Under the pieces are notes generated by a model, which was not told the origin of the DNA, did not search any database, and was given only the letters and a program-made list of their open reading frames with translations. Shown in pieces: positions 43,679 through 52,649 of a stretch of DNA of 64,000 bases. The translations under genes and the position numbers were made by a program. The DNA lies in contig OZ244043.1 of the NCBI GenBank assembly GCA_965215215.1, forward strand, positions 992,001-1,056,000, written 5' to 3'. How positions within the stretch are numbered: position 1 is the first letter of the stretch; every line of letters starts with the position of its first letter. Source of the DNA: CALDTK01 sp965215215 (lineage in GTDB: Bacteria; Bacteroidota; Bacteroidia; Chitinophagales; Saprospiraceae).

Positions 43679-45493
43679 TCAGCCGATCTCATCGCCCCGC
43701 AGCCGTCGAAAGCGTTTGCGCGCCTCTACGGCGAGTACGGAGTTGTCGTACTCGAGGAAGAGTCGCTCGTAGAGTGCCTGCGCCTGCTCGGGCTTCGCGA
43801 GCTGACGCTCGGTGACCTCGGCGAGCGCGAAAAGGGCATTGTCCGCCCGAATCCCTTCCGGAAAATCGTCGACCACCTTACGGTAGGCCGTCGCGGCCTT
43901 CTCGAACTCCCCCATCTGGCGGTACATGCCCGCCCGGGCGTACTCGATATCGCCCACCAGGCCGTGCTCGGGGAATAGCGATTGGAGCGTGTCGAGTTTT
44001 GCGAAAGCGGCGGCGAACTGACTCTGAAAGCCGAGCAGTTCCGCGCTGGCGAATTTCTCGAGCGGTACCGAGGTGGTGTCCAAGTTGAGGTTGTCCATGA
44101 TGAACACGGACATGTCGATGGCGTCGTTGGCGATGAGGCGGGAGGTACTCGACTTCAGGATGTCGAATTGCTCTTGCGCCCACTCGAAGTCGCCGCTGTA
44201 GTAGCTGAGTCGCGCGTTGCGGTAGCGCGCTTCGTGGCCGAGTTGCGCCTCCGGGAAAGCTTTGTCCACCTGCCCGTAGAGCAGGGTGGCCTCCCAGCGC
44301 TCCCCGTCCATCAGGTAGAAATCGGCGAGATCGAGCTTGATGTTGGCGCCCACGTCGTCGGATAGGGGGAAATCGAGCAGGCTGCTCAACGTGGCGATGG
44401 CCGAATCGCGCTCGCCGAGTTGGTACACCTGCAGTCGCGCCAGCTCGTGGGCGATCGGCGCGGTAGCGGTATTGACGCCGACTTCCGCGAGGAAAGCCTT
44501 GTACCTCGTCGCGAGTTCCTCGAAGGCGGGGCGATCGTATTTCGGGGCCGCCAATAGGCGATCGCGCGAAGATTCGAGGCTGAGGCGCTTGGCGTCAATG
44601 TAGAAGGGGGAGCGCGGACCCTTTTTCTCGATGATGTAGTCGAAGCCGTCGATAGCCGCCTCGTACTGGCGCTCGCGCATCGCGGTTTGCGCGAGTTGGT
44701 AGATGCGCTGCCCGTCTTCCTGGCGGCGCAGGTCGAGCGCCCGTACCTGGCGCATCGCCGAGCGGTAGTCCTTCTGCTGCACGTAGGTCCAAACCAGCAG
44801 CTCGGTGAGCGTATCGTTGTCCGGGTCCCCCTGGAGGGCCGTTAATATCTGCTGTTGCACCCGCGTAAACCCTTCCTCGCTGAGGTAACGCGAGAAGATG
44901 CTCTCCACGCTGCCGAGCCGCTGCGGCTTGTCGGAGAGGGCGAGCAGGTAGTTGCGCACCATGTCCTCCTCGTTGTTGAGTTGTTGGTGCAGTGCGCCGA
45001 GGTTGTAGGCGAATACTTTCTCGTCTTTGAGCACTTCTCCGCCGCGCTCGTACGTCTGCACGGCGAGCTCGTACTTCGCGTTGCGCGAGAAGGCGTTAGC
45101 GAGCTTCTGCACCGCGAAGCGGTCGGCGGGCAGCTGCTTGAGCGCATCGGCGTACACCTCGTCGGCCTGTTTCTGCTTGCCCTCCGCCTCGAGGTTGAGC
45201 CCCCGTTGTACGTAGAGCGCGGTGTTGGTGGGGTCGGCCTTGAGCGCCCGCTTGATGATCTTTTCCGCGTCCCCGAAACGCTCCGCCTTCGAGAGGCTCT
45301 CGAGGTAGCGGGTTAGGTAATAGTCGTTGCCCGGTTGGTTGGAGTAGAGCTTGTCGTAGAGCTCCGCCGACTTCTCGAATTCGCCCTGGTCGAAGTACTG
45401 TTTGGCGAGGTCGACCTCCATCTGCGCCGACGCGGGTCGGGCTGTCGCCAAAACCACCAACACGGCACAAAATACGGGAGCTATACGGCGCAT
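43679..45493 (-). CDS. Secreted tetratricopeptide-repeat protein
   Basis: 604 residues from ATG 45493 (MRRIAPVFCAVLVVLATARP; signal ending ASAQM). TPR units occur throughout, for example AKQYFDQGEFEKSAELYDKL, YADALKQLPADRFAVQKLAN and AATAYRKVVDDFPEGIRADN near the end, the latter like BamD/YbgF proteins. No enzymatic domain is seen. The protein probably scaffolds envelope complexes. It lies downstream of the tonB terminators and so has an independent promoter. Confidence 0.85.
   Translation of the reverse strand: MRRIAPVFCAVLVVLATARPASAQMEVDLAKQYFDQGEFEKSAELYDKLYSNQPGNDYYLTRYLESLSKAERFGDAEKIIKRALKADPTNTALYVQRGLNLEAEGKQKQADEVYADALKQLPADRFAVQKLANAFSRNAKYELAVQTYERGGEVLKDEKVFAYNLGALHQQLNNEEDMVRNYLLALSDKPQRLGSVESIFSRYLSEEGFTRVQQQILTALQGDPDNDTLTELLVWTYVQQKDYRSAMRQVRALDLRRQEDGQRIYQLAQTAMRERQYEAAIDGFDYIIEKKGPRSPFYIDAKRLSLESSRDRLLAAPKYDRPAFEELATRYKAFLAEVGVNTATAPIAHELARLQVYQLGERDSAIATLSSLLDFPLSDDVGANIKLDLADFYLMDGERWEATLLYGQVDKAFPEAQLGHEARYRNARLSYYSGDFEWAQEQFDILKSSTSRLIANDAIDMSVFIMDNLNLDTTSVPLEKFASAELLGFQSQFAAAFAKLDTLQSLFPEHGLVGDIEYARAGMYRQMGEFEKAATAYRKVVDDFPEGIRADNALFALAEVTERQLAKPEQAQALYERLFLEYDNSVLAVEARKRFRRLRGDEIG
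45441..45454 (+). repeat. One-mismatch variant of the GCTTNCGCNAAAAC motif
   Basis: GCTGTCGCCAAAAC differs at position 4 only. Similar one-mismatch copies are at 198-211, 10634-10647, 32494-32507 and 34437-34450 (all minus) and 17279-17292 (plus). Confidence 0.5.
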
Positions 45494-45564
45494 AGCCTCA
45501 GGAACGCAGCGGGGAAACGCGAAGTTGCCAACGGTAACCCGACGGGGCGAACGCGGGAACACAA

Positions 45565-45597
45565 AACGGCCGGGCAGCTCGGGGCTGCTCGGCCGTT
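45565..45597 (-). terminator. Second terminator downstream of tonB
   Basis: 14-bp stem (one G-T pair) beginning AACGGCC with a 5-base loop, followed on the minus strand by TTTTGTG. It backs up the stronger hairpin at 45664. Confidence 0.6.
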
Positions 45598-45663
45598 GGG
45601 TACCGCGGTGCGATGGTGGTGTAACCGGGGGGCGGGGGGAATTGGTTCCCGGCCTACGAAGTT

Positions 45664-45704
45664 TTCTAAAAAAATGCCCACTTCGACCGAGATCGAAGTG
45701 GGCA
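45664..45704 (-). terminator. Rho-independent terminator of tonB operon
   Basis: Perfect 12-bp stem TGCCCACTTCGA / TCGAAGTGGGCA with a 6-base loop, followed on the minus strand by TTTTTTTAGAA. It lies 25 bases beyond the tonB stop. Confidence 0.88.
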
Positions 45705-45728
45705 TACAGCGTGAAGCCGGGGTAACCC

Positions 45729-46628
45729 CTACTCGAGGCGGAACTTCACCGGCAGGTTAAACTGCACCCGTACCGGCTGACCGCGCTGCTTGCCCGGCGT
45801 CCAGGTCGGGAAGGTGTTGACCACCCGGAGGGCTTCGTTGCCGGTCTGCGCGCCCGGGTCGCGGACGACGTTCGCACCGGTGATGCTCCCGTCCTTCTCG
45901 ACGACGAAGGTGACCACGGCCGTTCCCTCCACGCCGTTCTCACGGGCGATCGCGGGGTACTTGATGTTCTTGTAGATGTACTCGAGCATCTTCTTGGTGG
46001 CACACTGCTGGAGCTCCTCGTTGCTGCCGCCCGACTCCTCGCACCCGGGGAACATCGGCATCTGCTCTACGACCTTGAAGATCTCCTCGACCTTGGGCTT
46101 CGGCGGTGGGGGTGGCGGCGGTGGCGGCGGGGGGGCCGCCTCGACGACGGGCTCGGGGGCGGCGACGACCTCCTCGGGCTCGACCGACTGGTCGAGAAAC
46201 TCGGGCTCGTCTTCCTCCTCGATCAGCTCCTCGGGCACCTCCTCGATTACCGGCGGTGGGGGCGGAGGGGGCGGTGGAGGGGGCTCGGCGGTACGTGGCG
46301 GCTCCATCTCGATTTCCTCGGGCAGCTCCATCGCGTCGTCCGGGATGTAGATGGTCTCCTCGTAGGTCGTCCAGTTGAAGGCCAAGATAGTGATCGCGAG
46401 TGCGGCGAGCAGCCCTACGTTGAAGAAGGTACCGCTTAGGCGGAACACGTCGACGGCGGGGTACTTGTTGCGCGCCTGGAGCGCGTGCTCCTGATCGACG
46501 CTGGCGGCGAGCTCTTCGTGGTCTTGGCCTTTGTACCTGTTTTTGAGAAACAGGATCGTGCCGACTACGAGTACAAACAGCGCCGCGATTCCTCCGAGTA
46601 GAAAGGAACTGGGGACAGCGAAATCCAT
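45729..46628 (-). CDS. tonB: Energy transducer TonB
   Basis: 299 residues. An N-terminal membrane segment (about 9-27) and a second one (70-88) precede a Pro/Glu-rich periplasmic linker with two runs of ten or eleven prolines. The TonB C-terminal domain (about 205-299) has EYIYKNIKYPAIARENGVEG, TAVVTFVVEKDGSITGANVV and FPTWTPGKQRGQPVRVQFNL. It couples inner-membrane proton-motive force to receptors such as the one at 37734. Two helices before the linker are the common Bacteroidota form. Last gene of the gcvH-vanZ-tonB group. Confidence 0.93.
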   Translation of the reverse strand: MDFAVPSSFLLGGIAALFVLVVGTILFLKNRYKGQDHEELAASVDQEHALQARNKYPAVDVFRLSGTFFNVGLLAALAITILAFNWTTYEETIYIPDDAMELPEEIEMEPPRTAEPPPPPPPPPPPVIEEVPEELIEEEDEPEFLDQSVEPEEVVAAPEPVVEAAPPPPPPPPPPPKPKVEEIFKVVEQMPMFPGCEESGGSNEELQQCATKKMLEYIYKNIKYPAIARENGVEGTAVVTFVVEKDGSITGANVVRDPGAQTGNEALRVVNTFPTWTPGKQRGQPVRVQFNLPVKFRLE

Positions 46629-46631
46629 AGG

Positions 46632-47018
46632 CTAAAGGGTTTTTGAGTGCGGGAAAATACGGTTAAAAGCTAAGCATCCAAGGAGTGCGCCCGTTCCGTT
46701 CGCCACCATATCGGCAAATTCGAACATCCGGTTGGGGTAGAAGCTCCACTGGAGCACCTCCATCAACGCGCCGAGCGCAAAGAGCGCCCCCCACAGCTGC
46801 ATCCAGCCGGGGTGGGGCGAGGTCGGGTTTTGCCGAAAGGCCCACAACCAAACCACGCCGAGCGTAGCGTAGGCGAATGCGTGCTTCAACTTGTCCGCAC
46901 CGTCGAAATCGAACCAGTTCGGAGTCAGTTGGGGCGGATTGCCTAAAGACAGGAAGATGACGATCGCCGTGAGTGTCCCGGGGATCGCAAAGGCCCATCT
47001 GCGCTTGCTCAAGGTCAT
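46632..47018 (-). CDS. VanZ family membrane protein
   Basis: 128 residues with four membrane helices. The VanZ-like signature DKLKHAFAYATLGVVWLWAF (helix 2) and GALMEVLQWSFYPNRMFEFA then DMVANGTGALLGCLAF (helices 3-4) are clear. VanZ proteins confer low-level teicoplanin resistance in some bacteria, but in Bacteroidota this small protein sits with gcvH and tonB with no known role. It starts 42 bases after the gcvH stop and ends three bases before the tonB start. Confidence 0.88.
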   Translation of the reverse strand: MTLSKRRWAFAIPGTLTAIVIFLSLGNPPQLTPNWFDFDGADKLKHAFAYATLGVVWLWAFRQNPTSPHPGWMQLWGALFALGALMEVLQWSFYPNRMFEFADMVANGTGALLGCLAFNRIFPHSKTL

Positions 47019-47060
47019 AGATGCGACGAGGACGGGGAAGGGTGGTCGGGCACGAAAAAT

Positions 47061-47456
47061 TTATCCAACGAGCTCGCCGTAAGCCTCCGCGCGCATGAGG
47101 CCTTCCACGTCTGCGGGATTAGCGAGCTCGATCCGTACGATCCAGCCTTCGCCGTAGCAGTCTTCGTTGATCAACCCGGGGTTGTCGCCCCCGTCCTCGG
47201 CGAGGTTCTGGTTGAATTCGATCACCTTACCGGCCAGTGGCATAAAGAGATCGCTGGTGGTTTTGACGGCCTCCACGGTGCCGAACACGTCGTCGGCCCC
47301 GAGCTCCTCGCCCACGCTCTCCACCTCGACGTACACCAGCTCGTCGAGCTCGTGCTGCGCGAAATCGGTAATGCCGACGTAGGCCGTGTTGCCGCCGTCG
47401 ATCACGCGCACCCACTCGTGCTCCTTGGTGTAGTAGAGTTCTTCGGGGAGATTCAT
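47061..47456 (-). CDS. gcvH: Glycine cleavage system H protein
   Basis: 131 residues. Lipoyl-accepting lysine is in the motif DVFGTVEAVKTTSDLFMPLA (ESVKA-type, here EAVKT), within the lipoyl-domain fold. YTKEHEWVRVIDGGNTAYVG is the N-terminal signature and LINEDCYGEGWIVRIELANP the C-terminal one. It shuttles the aminomethyl group between P and T proteins; those genes are not in the window. Followed on the same strand by vanZ and tonB. Confidence 0.96.
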   Translation of the reverse strand: MNLPEELYYTKEHEWVRVIDGGNTAYVGITDFAQHELDELVYVEVESVGEELGADDVFGTVEAVKTTSDLFMPLAGKVIEFNQNLAEDGGDNPGLINEDCYGEGWIVRIELANPADVEGLMRAEAYGELVG

Positions 47457-47477
47457 GGCTGGGGTTCTGCGGAGCGG

Positions 47478-48806
47478 TTAGTTGGAGGCGGCGACGCCGG
47501 CGGTTTGCTTGGCCACGAACTCTCTGACCCATTCGGTGGTCAAGGATTTCGGACGCTCGAGGGGCATGCCGAGTGCGCGACTCCAGCAGTTGGCGGCGAG
47601 CACGCCCATGGCGCGACTCACCCCGAACATGACGGTGTAGTAGGAGAATTGGTCGATGCCGTAGTGGACGAGCAGCGCGCCGGAGTGTGCGTCGACGTTG
47701 GGCCACGGATTCTTCACCTTGCCGAGCGACTGCAGGATCGGTGGGACCACCTCGAAGACGCGCCAGACGACGCGGATCAGCTGGTCGCCCGAGAGGTGCT
47801 TCTCCGCGAAGCGGCGCTGCGCGGTAAAGCGGGGATCCGGCTCGCGGAGCACCGCGTGGCCGTAGCCCGGGATAACGCGCCCCTCGTCGAGGGTACGCTG
47901 CACGTACTCCGCGATCTGCTCCTCGGAAGGGTCCTCGGTACCGAGCTCCTCGAGCATCGCGAACACCCACTTGATCACCTCCTGGTTGGCCAGGCCGTGC
48001 AGCGGTCCGGCGAGCGCGTTCATGCCGCCGGCCAGCGAGAGGTACGAATCGCTGAGCGTCGAGCCGATGAGGTGCGTGGTGTGCGCCGAGGCGTTGCCCC
48101 CCTCGTGGTCCGCGTGGATCGTGAGGTAGAGGCGCATGAGGTCCGCGAACTCGTCGCCCTCGATGCCGAGCATGTGGGCGTAGTTGGCGGCCCAGTCGAG
48201 CTTCTCGTCCGCGGCGATCGCCTTGCCGTCCTTGTAGCTGCGGCGGTAGATGTACGCCGCCACCCGGGGCAGGCGCGCGATGCAGTTCATGGTGTCCTCG
48301 TAGCTCGCGTCCCAGTAGTCGTCCTTGCTCATCCCCTCGGCGTAGCGCGTCGAGAAGATGGAGTCGATGCCGAGCGCGTTGATCCCGATGGTAAACTGCG
48401 TCATCGGGTGCGCGTCCTTCGGGAGCGCGTCGAGTACGTCGAACACGGCCTGCGGCACCGCGGAGCGTTTGCGCCACTCCTCGGTCACCCAGTCGACCTG
48501 CGCCTGCGTCGGGATCTCCCCGGTGAGCATCAGCCAAAAGAGTCCTTCCGGCAGCGGCTCGGTCCCCGCACCCTGCGGGAGCCGCTCGCGCAGTTGCGGG
48601 ATCGAGTAGCCCCGGAAGCGGATGCCCTCCTGCGCGTCGAGCGAGCTGGTCTCCCAGATCATCATCTTCAGGCTGCGCGCGCCTCCGAAGATTTGCTTGA
48701 GCACGACCTCGTCGATCTTGTCACCGCCGTGGTCCTTGAGGATCGCGAGCATTTCGGTGCGCGTAGACTTGGATAATTCTTTGAAACGCTGTTTGAGTTG
48801 GTCCAT
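47478..48806 (-). CDS. gltA: Citrate (Si)-synthase, eukaryotic-type
   Basis: 442 residues. Catalyses acetyl-CoA plus oxaloacetate to citrate. Long N-terminus and DAHPMTQFTIGINALGIDSI match the mitochondrial-type enzyme found in Bacteroidota. Active-site regions: LIGSTLSDSYLSLAGGMNAL with AGPLHGLANQEVIKW (catalytic His), VIPGYGHAVLREPDPRFTAQ (second His) and NVDAHSGALLVHYGIDQF (Asp). Together with icd at the other end of the window it represents the TCA cycle. Upstream of gcvH by 21 bases on the same strand. Confidence 0.95.
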   Translation of the reverse strand: MDQLKQRFKELSKSTRTEMLAILKDHGGDKIDEVVLKQIFGGARSLKMMIWETSSLDAQEGIRFRGYSIPQLRERLPQGAGTEPLPEGLFWLMLTGEIPTQAQVDWVTEEWRKRSAVPQAVFDVLDALPKDAHPMTQFTIGINALGIDSIFSTRYAEGMSKDDYWDASYEDTMNCIARLPRVAAYIYRRSYKDGKAIAADEKLDWAANYAHMLGIEGDEFADLMRLYLTIHADHEGGNASAHTTHLIGSTLSDSYLSLAGGMNALAGPLHGLANQEVIKWVFAMLEELGTEDPSEEQIAEYVQRTLDEGRVIPGYGHAVLREPDPRFTAQRRFAEKHLSGDQLIRVVWRVFEVVPPILQSLGKVKNPWPNVDAHSGALLVHYGIDQFSYYTVMFGVSRAMGVLAANCWSRALGMPLERPKSLTTEWVREFVAKQTAGVAASN

Positions 48807-48941
48807 CCGGGGTTCGAGATCTAGGGTAAGGGGCGCGAGGTACCTTGCACGTCGCTTTCGGGAGGGGCGTAAGGTAGGTGCCGGGCGACTTCACGGCTTC
48901 ACGCCCCAAAATAAACTGGTTCCGCAAACGATAGTTTGGTC

Positions 48942-49529
48942 ATGCTGATCGTAGACGGTAAGTTGGTTTCCGACGACGTGGTCGCCGAGGAGTTCGTCTG
49001 CAACCTCAGCGCCTGCAGGGGGGCGTGCTGCCACCAGGGGGATTACGGCGCGCCGCTCGAGCCCGGGGAGCGGGCCGTCCTCGAGGAGATTTACCCGAGT
49101 GTCCGGCCTTACCTCACCGAGGCCGGGCGCCGGAGCATCGAGGAGCAGGGACTCTACGAGTTCAGCGCCGAGACGGAGGGCTACGGCGTCACCTGCGTCG
49201 AGGGCGGGGCCTGTACGTTCATGCTCACGACCCCGGAGGGCTTCGCGGCCTGCGGCATGGAAGTGGCCTTCCGCGCGGGGGCGACCGATTTCAAGAAGCC
49301 GATCTCCTGCGAGCTGTACCCGATTCGCGTGGAGCAGGACGAGTCGGGCGATTTCGAGGCGCTCAACTACGATCGGTGGGACATCTGCTCGCCGGCCTGC
49401 ACCCTGGGCGCCGAGCGCAAGGTGCCCGTGTACCGCTTCGTGAAGGAGGCGATCGTGCGCAAGTGGGGCCTCGAATTCTACGAGGAGCTCGACGCGGCCG
49501 CCCGTCATTTGGCCGCAACTTCCAGGTGA
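48942..49529 (+). CDS. DUF3109 family cysteine-rich protein
   Basis: 195 residues from ATG 48942 (MLIVDGKLVSDDVVAEEFVC). Cys residues at CNLSACRGACC, TCVEGGACTF, AACGME, CELYP and ICSPACTLG make a YkgJ/DUF3109-like metal-binding set (probably Zn or Fe-S). The family is widespread in Bacteroidota with unknown function. Divergent from gltA and 72 bases before ppiD on the same strand, but a -7 box ahead of ppiD suggests separate transcription. Confidence 0.88.
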   Translation: MLIVDGKLVSDDVVAEEFVCNLSACRGACCHQGDYGAPLEPGERAVLEEIYPSVRPYLTEAGRRSIEEQGLYEFSAETEGYGVTCVEGGACTFMLTTPEGFAACGMEVAFRAGATDFKKPISCELYPIRVEQDESGDFEALNYDRWDICSPACTLGAERKVPVYRFVKEAIVRKWGLEFYEELDAAARHLAATSR

Positions 49530-49553
49530 CTCGTACTTATACGGCGGACTGGC

Positions 49554-49561
49554 TACTTTTG
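49554..49561 (+). promoter_or_regulatory. -7 box (TACTTTTG) of ppiD
   Basis: Perfect TAnnTTTG element 40 bases before the ATG at 49602. No strong -33 box. Confidence 0.5.
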
Positions 49562-49601
49562 CGCCCGCACTATTTAAAGGCCTTTCGGCAAAACTCAACC
49601 T

Positions 49602-51716
49602 ATGGCACTGATCGGATCCATTCGCAAGCACAGCTGGGTACCCATCGTAGTTATCGGCATCGGCCTGCTCGGCTTCCTCGCGATGGACATGTTCTCCGGC
49701 AAGCAATCCATGCTCGGCGGCGGCGGCCAAACCACCATCGGGGAGGTGAACGGCAGCGCGATCGACTACCGCAACTTCGAACGCTCCTACGACGCGGTCT
49801 ACGCCGGGAGCGCCGGCGATATGTACCAGCAGCGCGCCGGACTTTGGAACTACATGGTCGAAGACCAGTTGATCCGCGACGAGGCGCGCGAGCTCGGGCT
49901 CGGCGTGCCCGCCGACGAGCTGGAGGACCTGCTCTACGGCACCAACCCCTCCCCGATCATCCAGCAGCGCTTCCGCGATCAGCAGTCCGGCCAGCTCAAC
50001 CGCGAGGTGCTCAACAGCTACCGCGACGCCGAGCAGAACGGCGGGATGGCGCAGGTCGACCCGACGCGCCGCCGCTTTTGGCAGTACCAAAAAACGGAGA
50101 TCAACAAGCAGCGCCTGCAGGATAAGCTCGCCGCGCTGGTGAGCAAGGCCATGTACACGCCCGACTGGCAGGCCGAGGCGATCGCCAAGGGGCAGAACAC
50201 CCGCCTCGACCTGGCCTACGTCAAGGTCCCTTACACCGCCATCGACGACGCGAGCGTGCAGCTCGCCGACGCGGATTACGAAGCCTACATGGAGGAGGAA
50301 GGCGCTCGCTACCGCCGCGACGAGGACGGCCGCGAGGTCGCGTACGTCGCCTTCGAAGTGGCCCCCACCCTGGCCGATAGCGCGGCGATCCGCACGCGCC
50401 TCGATACGATCAAATCGCGCTGGGCGGATGCGGAAGCCGATTCGGCCTTCGTGCTCCAGAACCGCGGCCAGTTTCCGGGATCGTACTTCACCGAGGAGCA
50501 GCTGCCCGAACAGGTGCGTGGCGCGGATACGGGTACGATCGTAGGACCCTACCTCGACGCCGGCAGCTACACGATCACCAAGGTGGTGGACCAGATGACG
50601 GTCCCGGATTCGGTACGCAGTCGCCACATCCTGCTCGCGGCGACCACGCAGGAGGAGTACGCCGCGGCGCAGAGCCTCGCCGACTCGCTAACGCAGCTCC
50701 TCGAAGCCGGAACGAACACTTTCGAAGAGCTCGCCCGGGAGTTTAGTACCGGCCCGACCGGTCCGAAGGGCGGCGACCTCGGCTACGTTGCCCCGGGCTC
50801 GATGGTCGGCCCGTTCAACGACCTAATCTTTTACCAAGCCGAAGAAGGGGAGATCAATCAGGTACTCACTCAGTTCGGGTTGCACGTCGTCGAGGTGACC
50901 GGTCGCAAGGTGATCAACGACAACCAGGGCCTGCGCACGGCCAGCATCAGCGAGGCGATCGAGCCCAGTAGCGAAACGCAGGACGCGATCCGCGAGCAAG
51001 CAAACGAATTCGCGCGCAACAACCGCACGCTGGAGGCCATGAAGACGGCCGCCGAGGCGGACCCGGTCCTGGAGTTCGAGGACGGCATCATCGTGGGCGA
51101 GAACGACTTCGTGGTCGGTGAGCTGGGCTCGAGCCAGGCGAGTCGCGACATGATCAAGTACGCCTACAAGGCGAGCGCGGGCGACGTGAGTCCGCAGGTT
51201 TACGACTTCCGCGCACCCAACGCGTTCTACGATCAGCGCTACGTCGTGCTCGGTGTCGGGGAGGAGGTCGACGAGGGGATTCCCTCCTGGAAGGCTATAC
51301 GCTCGACGATCGAGCCGGCCGTGACGCAACGCAAGAAGACGCAGCTGGTGAGCGAGCAGGTGGGGGGTGCCGACCTGAACGCGATTGCCGCCCGCTACGA
51401 GGGCTCGACGACGGATACCGCGCGTGCGATCAACTTCGGTTCGACGTTCGTACCCTCGCTCGGCTCCGAGCCCAAGGTTTTGGCGCAAGCCTTTTCGCTG
51501 CCCCTCAACACGACGTCGGCCCCGATCACGGGCCAGTCGGGTGTGTTCGTCGTGCGGCCGCTCACGCGCACCGAGCCCGGCGACGAAGTGACGGCCAACC
51601 TCGACAACATTCGGCTCACGCAAAACACGCAGATCGGATCGCAGGCCTCCGCGCGGCTCGCGCCCGCGCTGCGCGGGACGGCGGAGGTGGAGGACTCCCG
51701 CGCCCGCTTCTACTAG
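49602..51716 (+). CDS. ppiD: Periplasmic peptidylprolyl isomerase PpiD (SurA/parvulin type)
   Basis: 704 residues. An N-terminal membrane anchor (WVPIVVIGIGLLGFLAMDMF, about 11-30), a SurA-like N-terminal chaperone domain, and a parvulin domain around 335-440: DSVRSRHILLAATTQEEYAA, TFEELAREFSTGPTGPKGGD, LGYVAPGSMVGPFNDLIFYQ and INQVLTQFGLHVVEVTGRK. A second, degenerate rotamase-like region follows. It assists folding of outer-membrane proteins, useful for the many TonB and type IX clients here. Confidence 0.93.
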   Translation: MALIGSIRKHSWVPIVVIGIGLLGFLAMDMFSGKQSMLGGGGQTTIGEVNGSAIDYRNFERSYDAVYAGSAGDMYQQRAGLWNYMVEDQLIRDEARELGLGVPADELEDLLYGTNPSPIIQQRFRDQQSGQLNREVLNSYRDAEQNGGMAQVDPTRRRFWQYQKTEINKQRLQDKLAALVSKAMYTPDWQAEAIAKGQNTRLDLAYVKVPYTAIDDASVQLADADYEAYMEEEGARYRRDEDGREVAYVAFEVAPTLADSAAIRTRLDTIKSRWADAEADSAFVLQNRGQFPGSYFTEEQLPEQVRGADTGTIVGPYLDAGSYTITKVVDQMTVPDSVRSRHILLAATTQEEYAAAQSLADSLTQLLEAGTNTFEELAREFSTGPTGPKGGDLGYVAPGSMVGPFNDLIFYQAEEGEINQVLTQFGLHVVEVTGRKVINDNQGLRTASISEAIEPSSETQDAIREQANEFARNNRTLEAMKTAAEADPVLEFEDGIIVGENDFVVGELGSSQASRDMIKYAYKASAGDVSPQVYDFRAPNAFYDQRYVVLGVGEEVDEGIPSWKAIRSTIEPAVTQRKKTQLVSEQVGGADLNAIAARYEGSTTDTARAINFGSTFVPSLGSEPKVLAQAFSLPLNTTSAPITGQSGVFVVRPLTRTEPGDEVTANLDNIRLTQNTQIGSQASARLAPALRGTAEVEDSRARFY
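51477..51490 (-). repeat. GCTTNCGCNAAAAC motif copy 13
   Basis: Exact match on the minus strand (N5=G, N9=C) near the 3' end of ppiD. Last exact copy before the Rhs region. Confidence 0.8.
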
Positions 51717-51765
51717 TCCACGAGGTTTCGACCGGCCCGCGAAGACGAGCGCCTTAAACCCCGCC

Positions 51766-52470
51766 ATGCACATAGCACTCAATATCGTCGTGGGGCTCAT
51801 CCCGATCGCCCTGCTGTGCGGCTTCGTGTACCTGCGGGATCGCGCCCGGCCGGAGAAGCCACTGCACCTACTCATCACCTTCGTGTTGGGTATTTTGTTC
51901 GCGGCGCCGGCGTACCTGATCGAGTCCCAGATCGACGCTACCGCGTGGGACGAGCAGGTGGAGTTCGTTCCGTACACGCTGTACGTGTTCATCGGCATAG
52001 CGCTCGTCGAGGAGCTGTGCAAGTACCTCCCCGTCCTCGTCTACCCCTACCGCCAGGCCTTTTTCGACGAGCCGCTCGACGGCATCGTGTACTGCGTGTT
52101 CGCGGCGATGGGCTTCGCGACCTTCGAGACGGTGGTGTACGCCCCCCTACTCGACTGGCAGGGGGTGCTGACGCGGGTGTTCCTCTCCGTGCCGGCGCAC
52201 GCGGCCTTCGCGATGCTGGCGGGGTACTTCCTCGGCCGCGCCCGCGGTCCGTTCGCGACCGGTCGGCGCGGCAGGTACATCCTGCTGGGCCTCCTGTGGG
52301 CGGTCGTCGCCCACGGGCTCTACGACTGGTTCATCTTCAACCCCTACGCGGAGTGGATGATGCTGTTGGCAATCGTCGTGCTGATCGCGAGTTGGGGCTT
52401 CGCGTTGCGGATGACGGGGGCGCACGCGCGGGGGCCGGAGCCGACGCCGCTGGCGGAGGAGCGGGTGTAG
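51766..52470 (+). CDS. PrsW family intramembrane metalloprotease
   Basis: 234 residues with about seven membrane helices. PrsW/CAAX-like motifs: ALVEELCKYLPVLVYPYR (EExxK), FDEPLDGIVYCVFAAMGFAT then FETVVY (FxxxE), SVPAHAAFAMLAGYFLG (His) and VVAHGLYDWFIFN (HxxxD). PrsW cleaves anti-sigma factors in Bacillus; the target here is unknown and no anti-sigma gene adjoins. It lies 49 bases after ppiD on the same strand. Confidence 0.9.
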   Translation: MHIALNIVVGLIPIALLCGFVYLRDRARPEKPLHLLITFVLGILFAAPAYLIESQIDATAWDEQVEFVPYTLYVFIGIALVEELCKYLPVLVYPYRQAFFDEPLDGIVYCVFAAMGFATFETVVYAPLLDWQGVLTRVFLSVPAHAAFAMLAGYFLGRARGPFATGRRGRYILLGLLWAVVAHGLYDWFIFNPYAEWMMLLAIVVLIASWGFALRMTGAHARGPEPTPLAEERV

Positions 52471-52649
52471 TCCTCTGTCGTACACGACTTTAGACTGTAG
52501 TTGAACGGCGGCGGTACCGCTCGGCTGCACCGCAGGGACACGCTTCAGGAAGACTACCAAGCCTAAGGTATTCTGTACGTATAACAGGGTAGGATACCTC
52601 TACTGGCAGCGAGTTGCATTATGTTCACTCTCGCCAGTCTACCCCCCAG

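Noticed and set aside
38320..49600. Words like CCTTNCGGCAAAAC at about 38325, 46808 (minus) and 49586
   Set aside because: They resemble the 14-bp word but differ at two fixed positions; too few to call a second family, so they were not counted.
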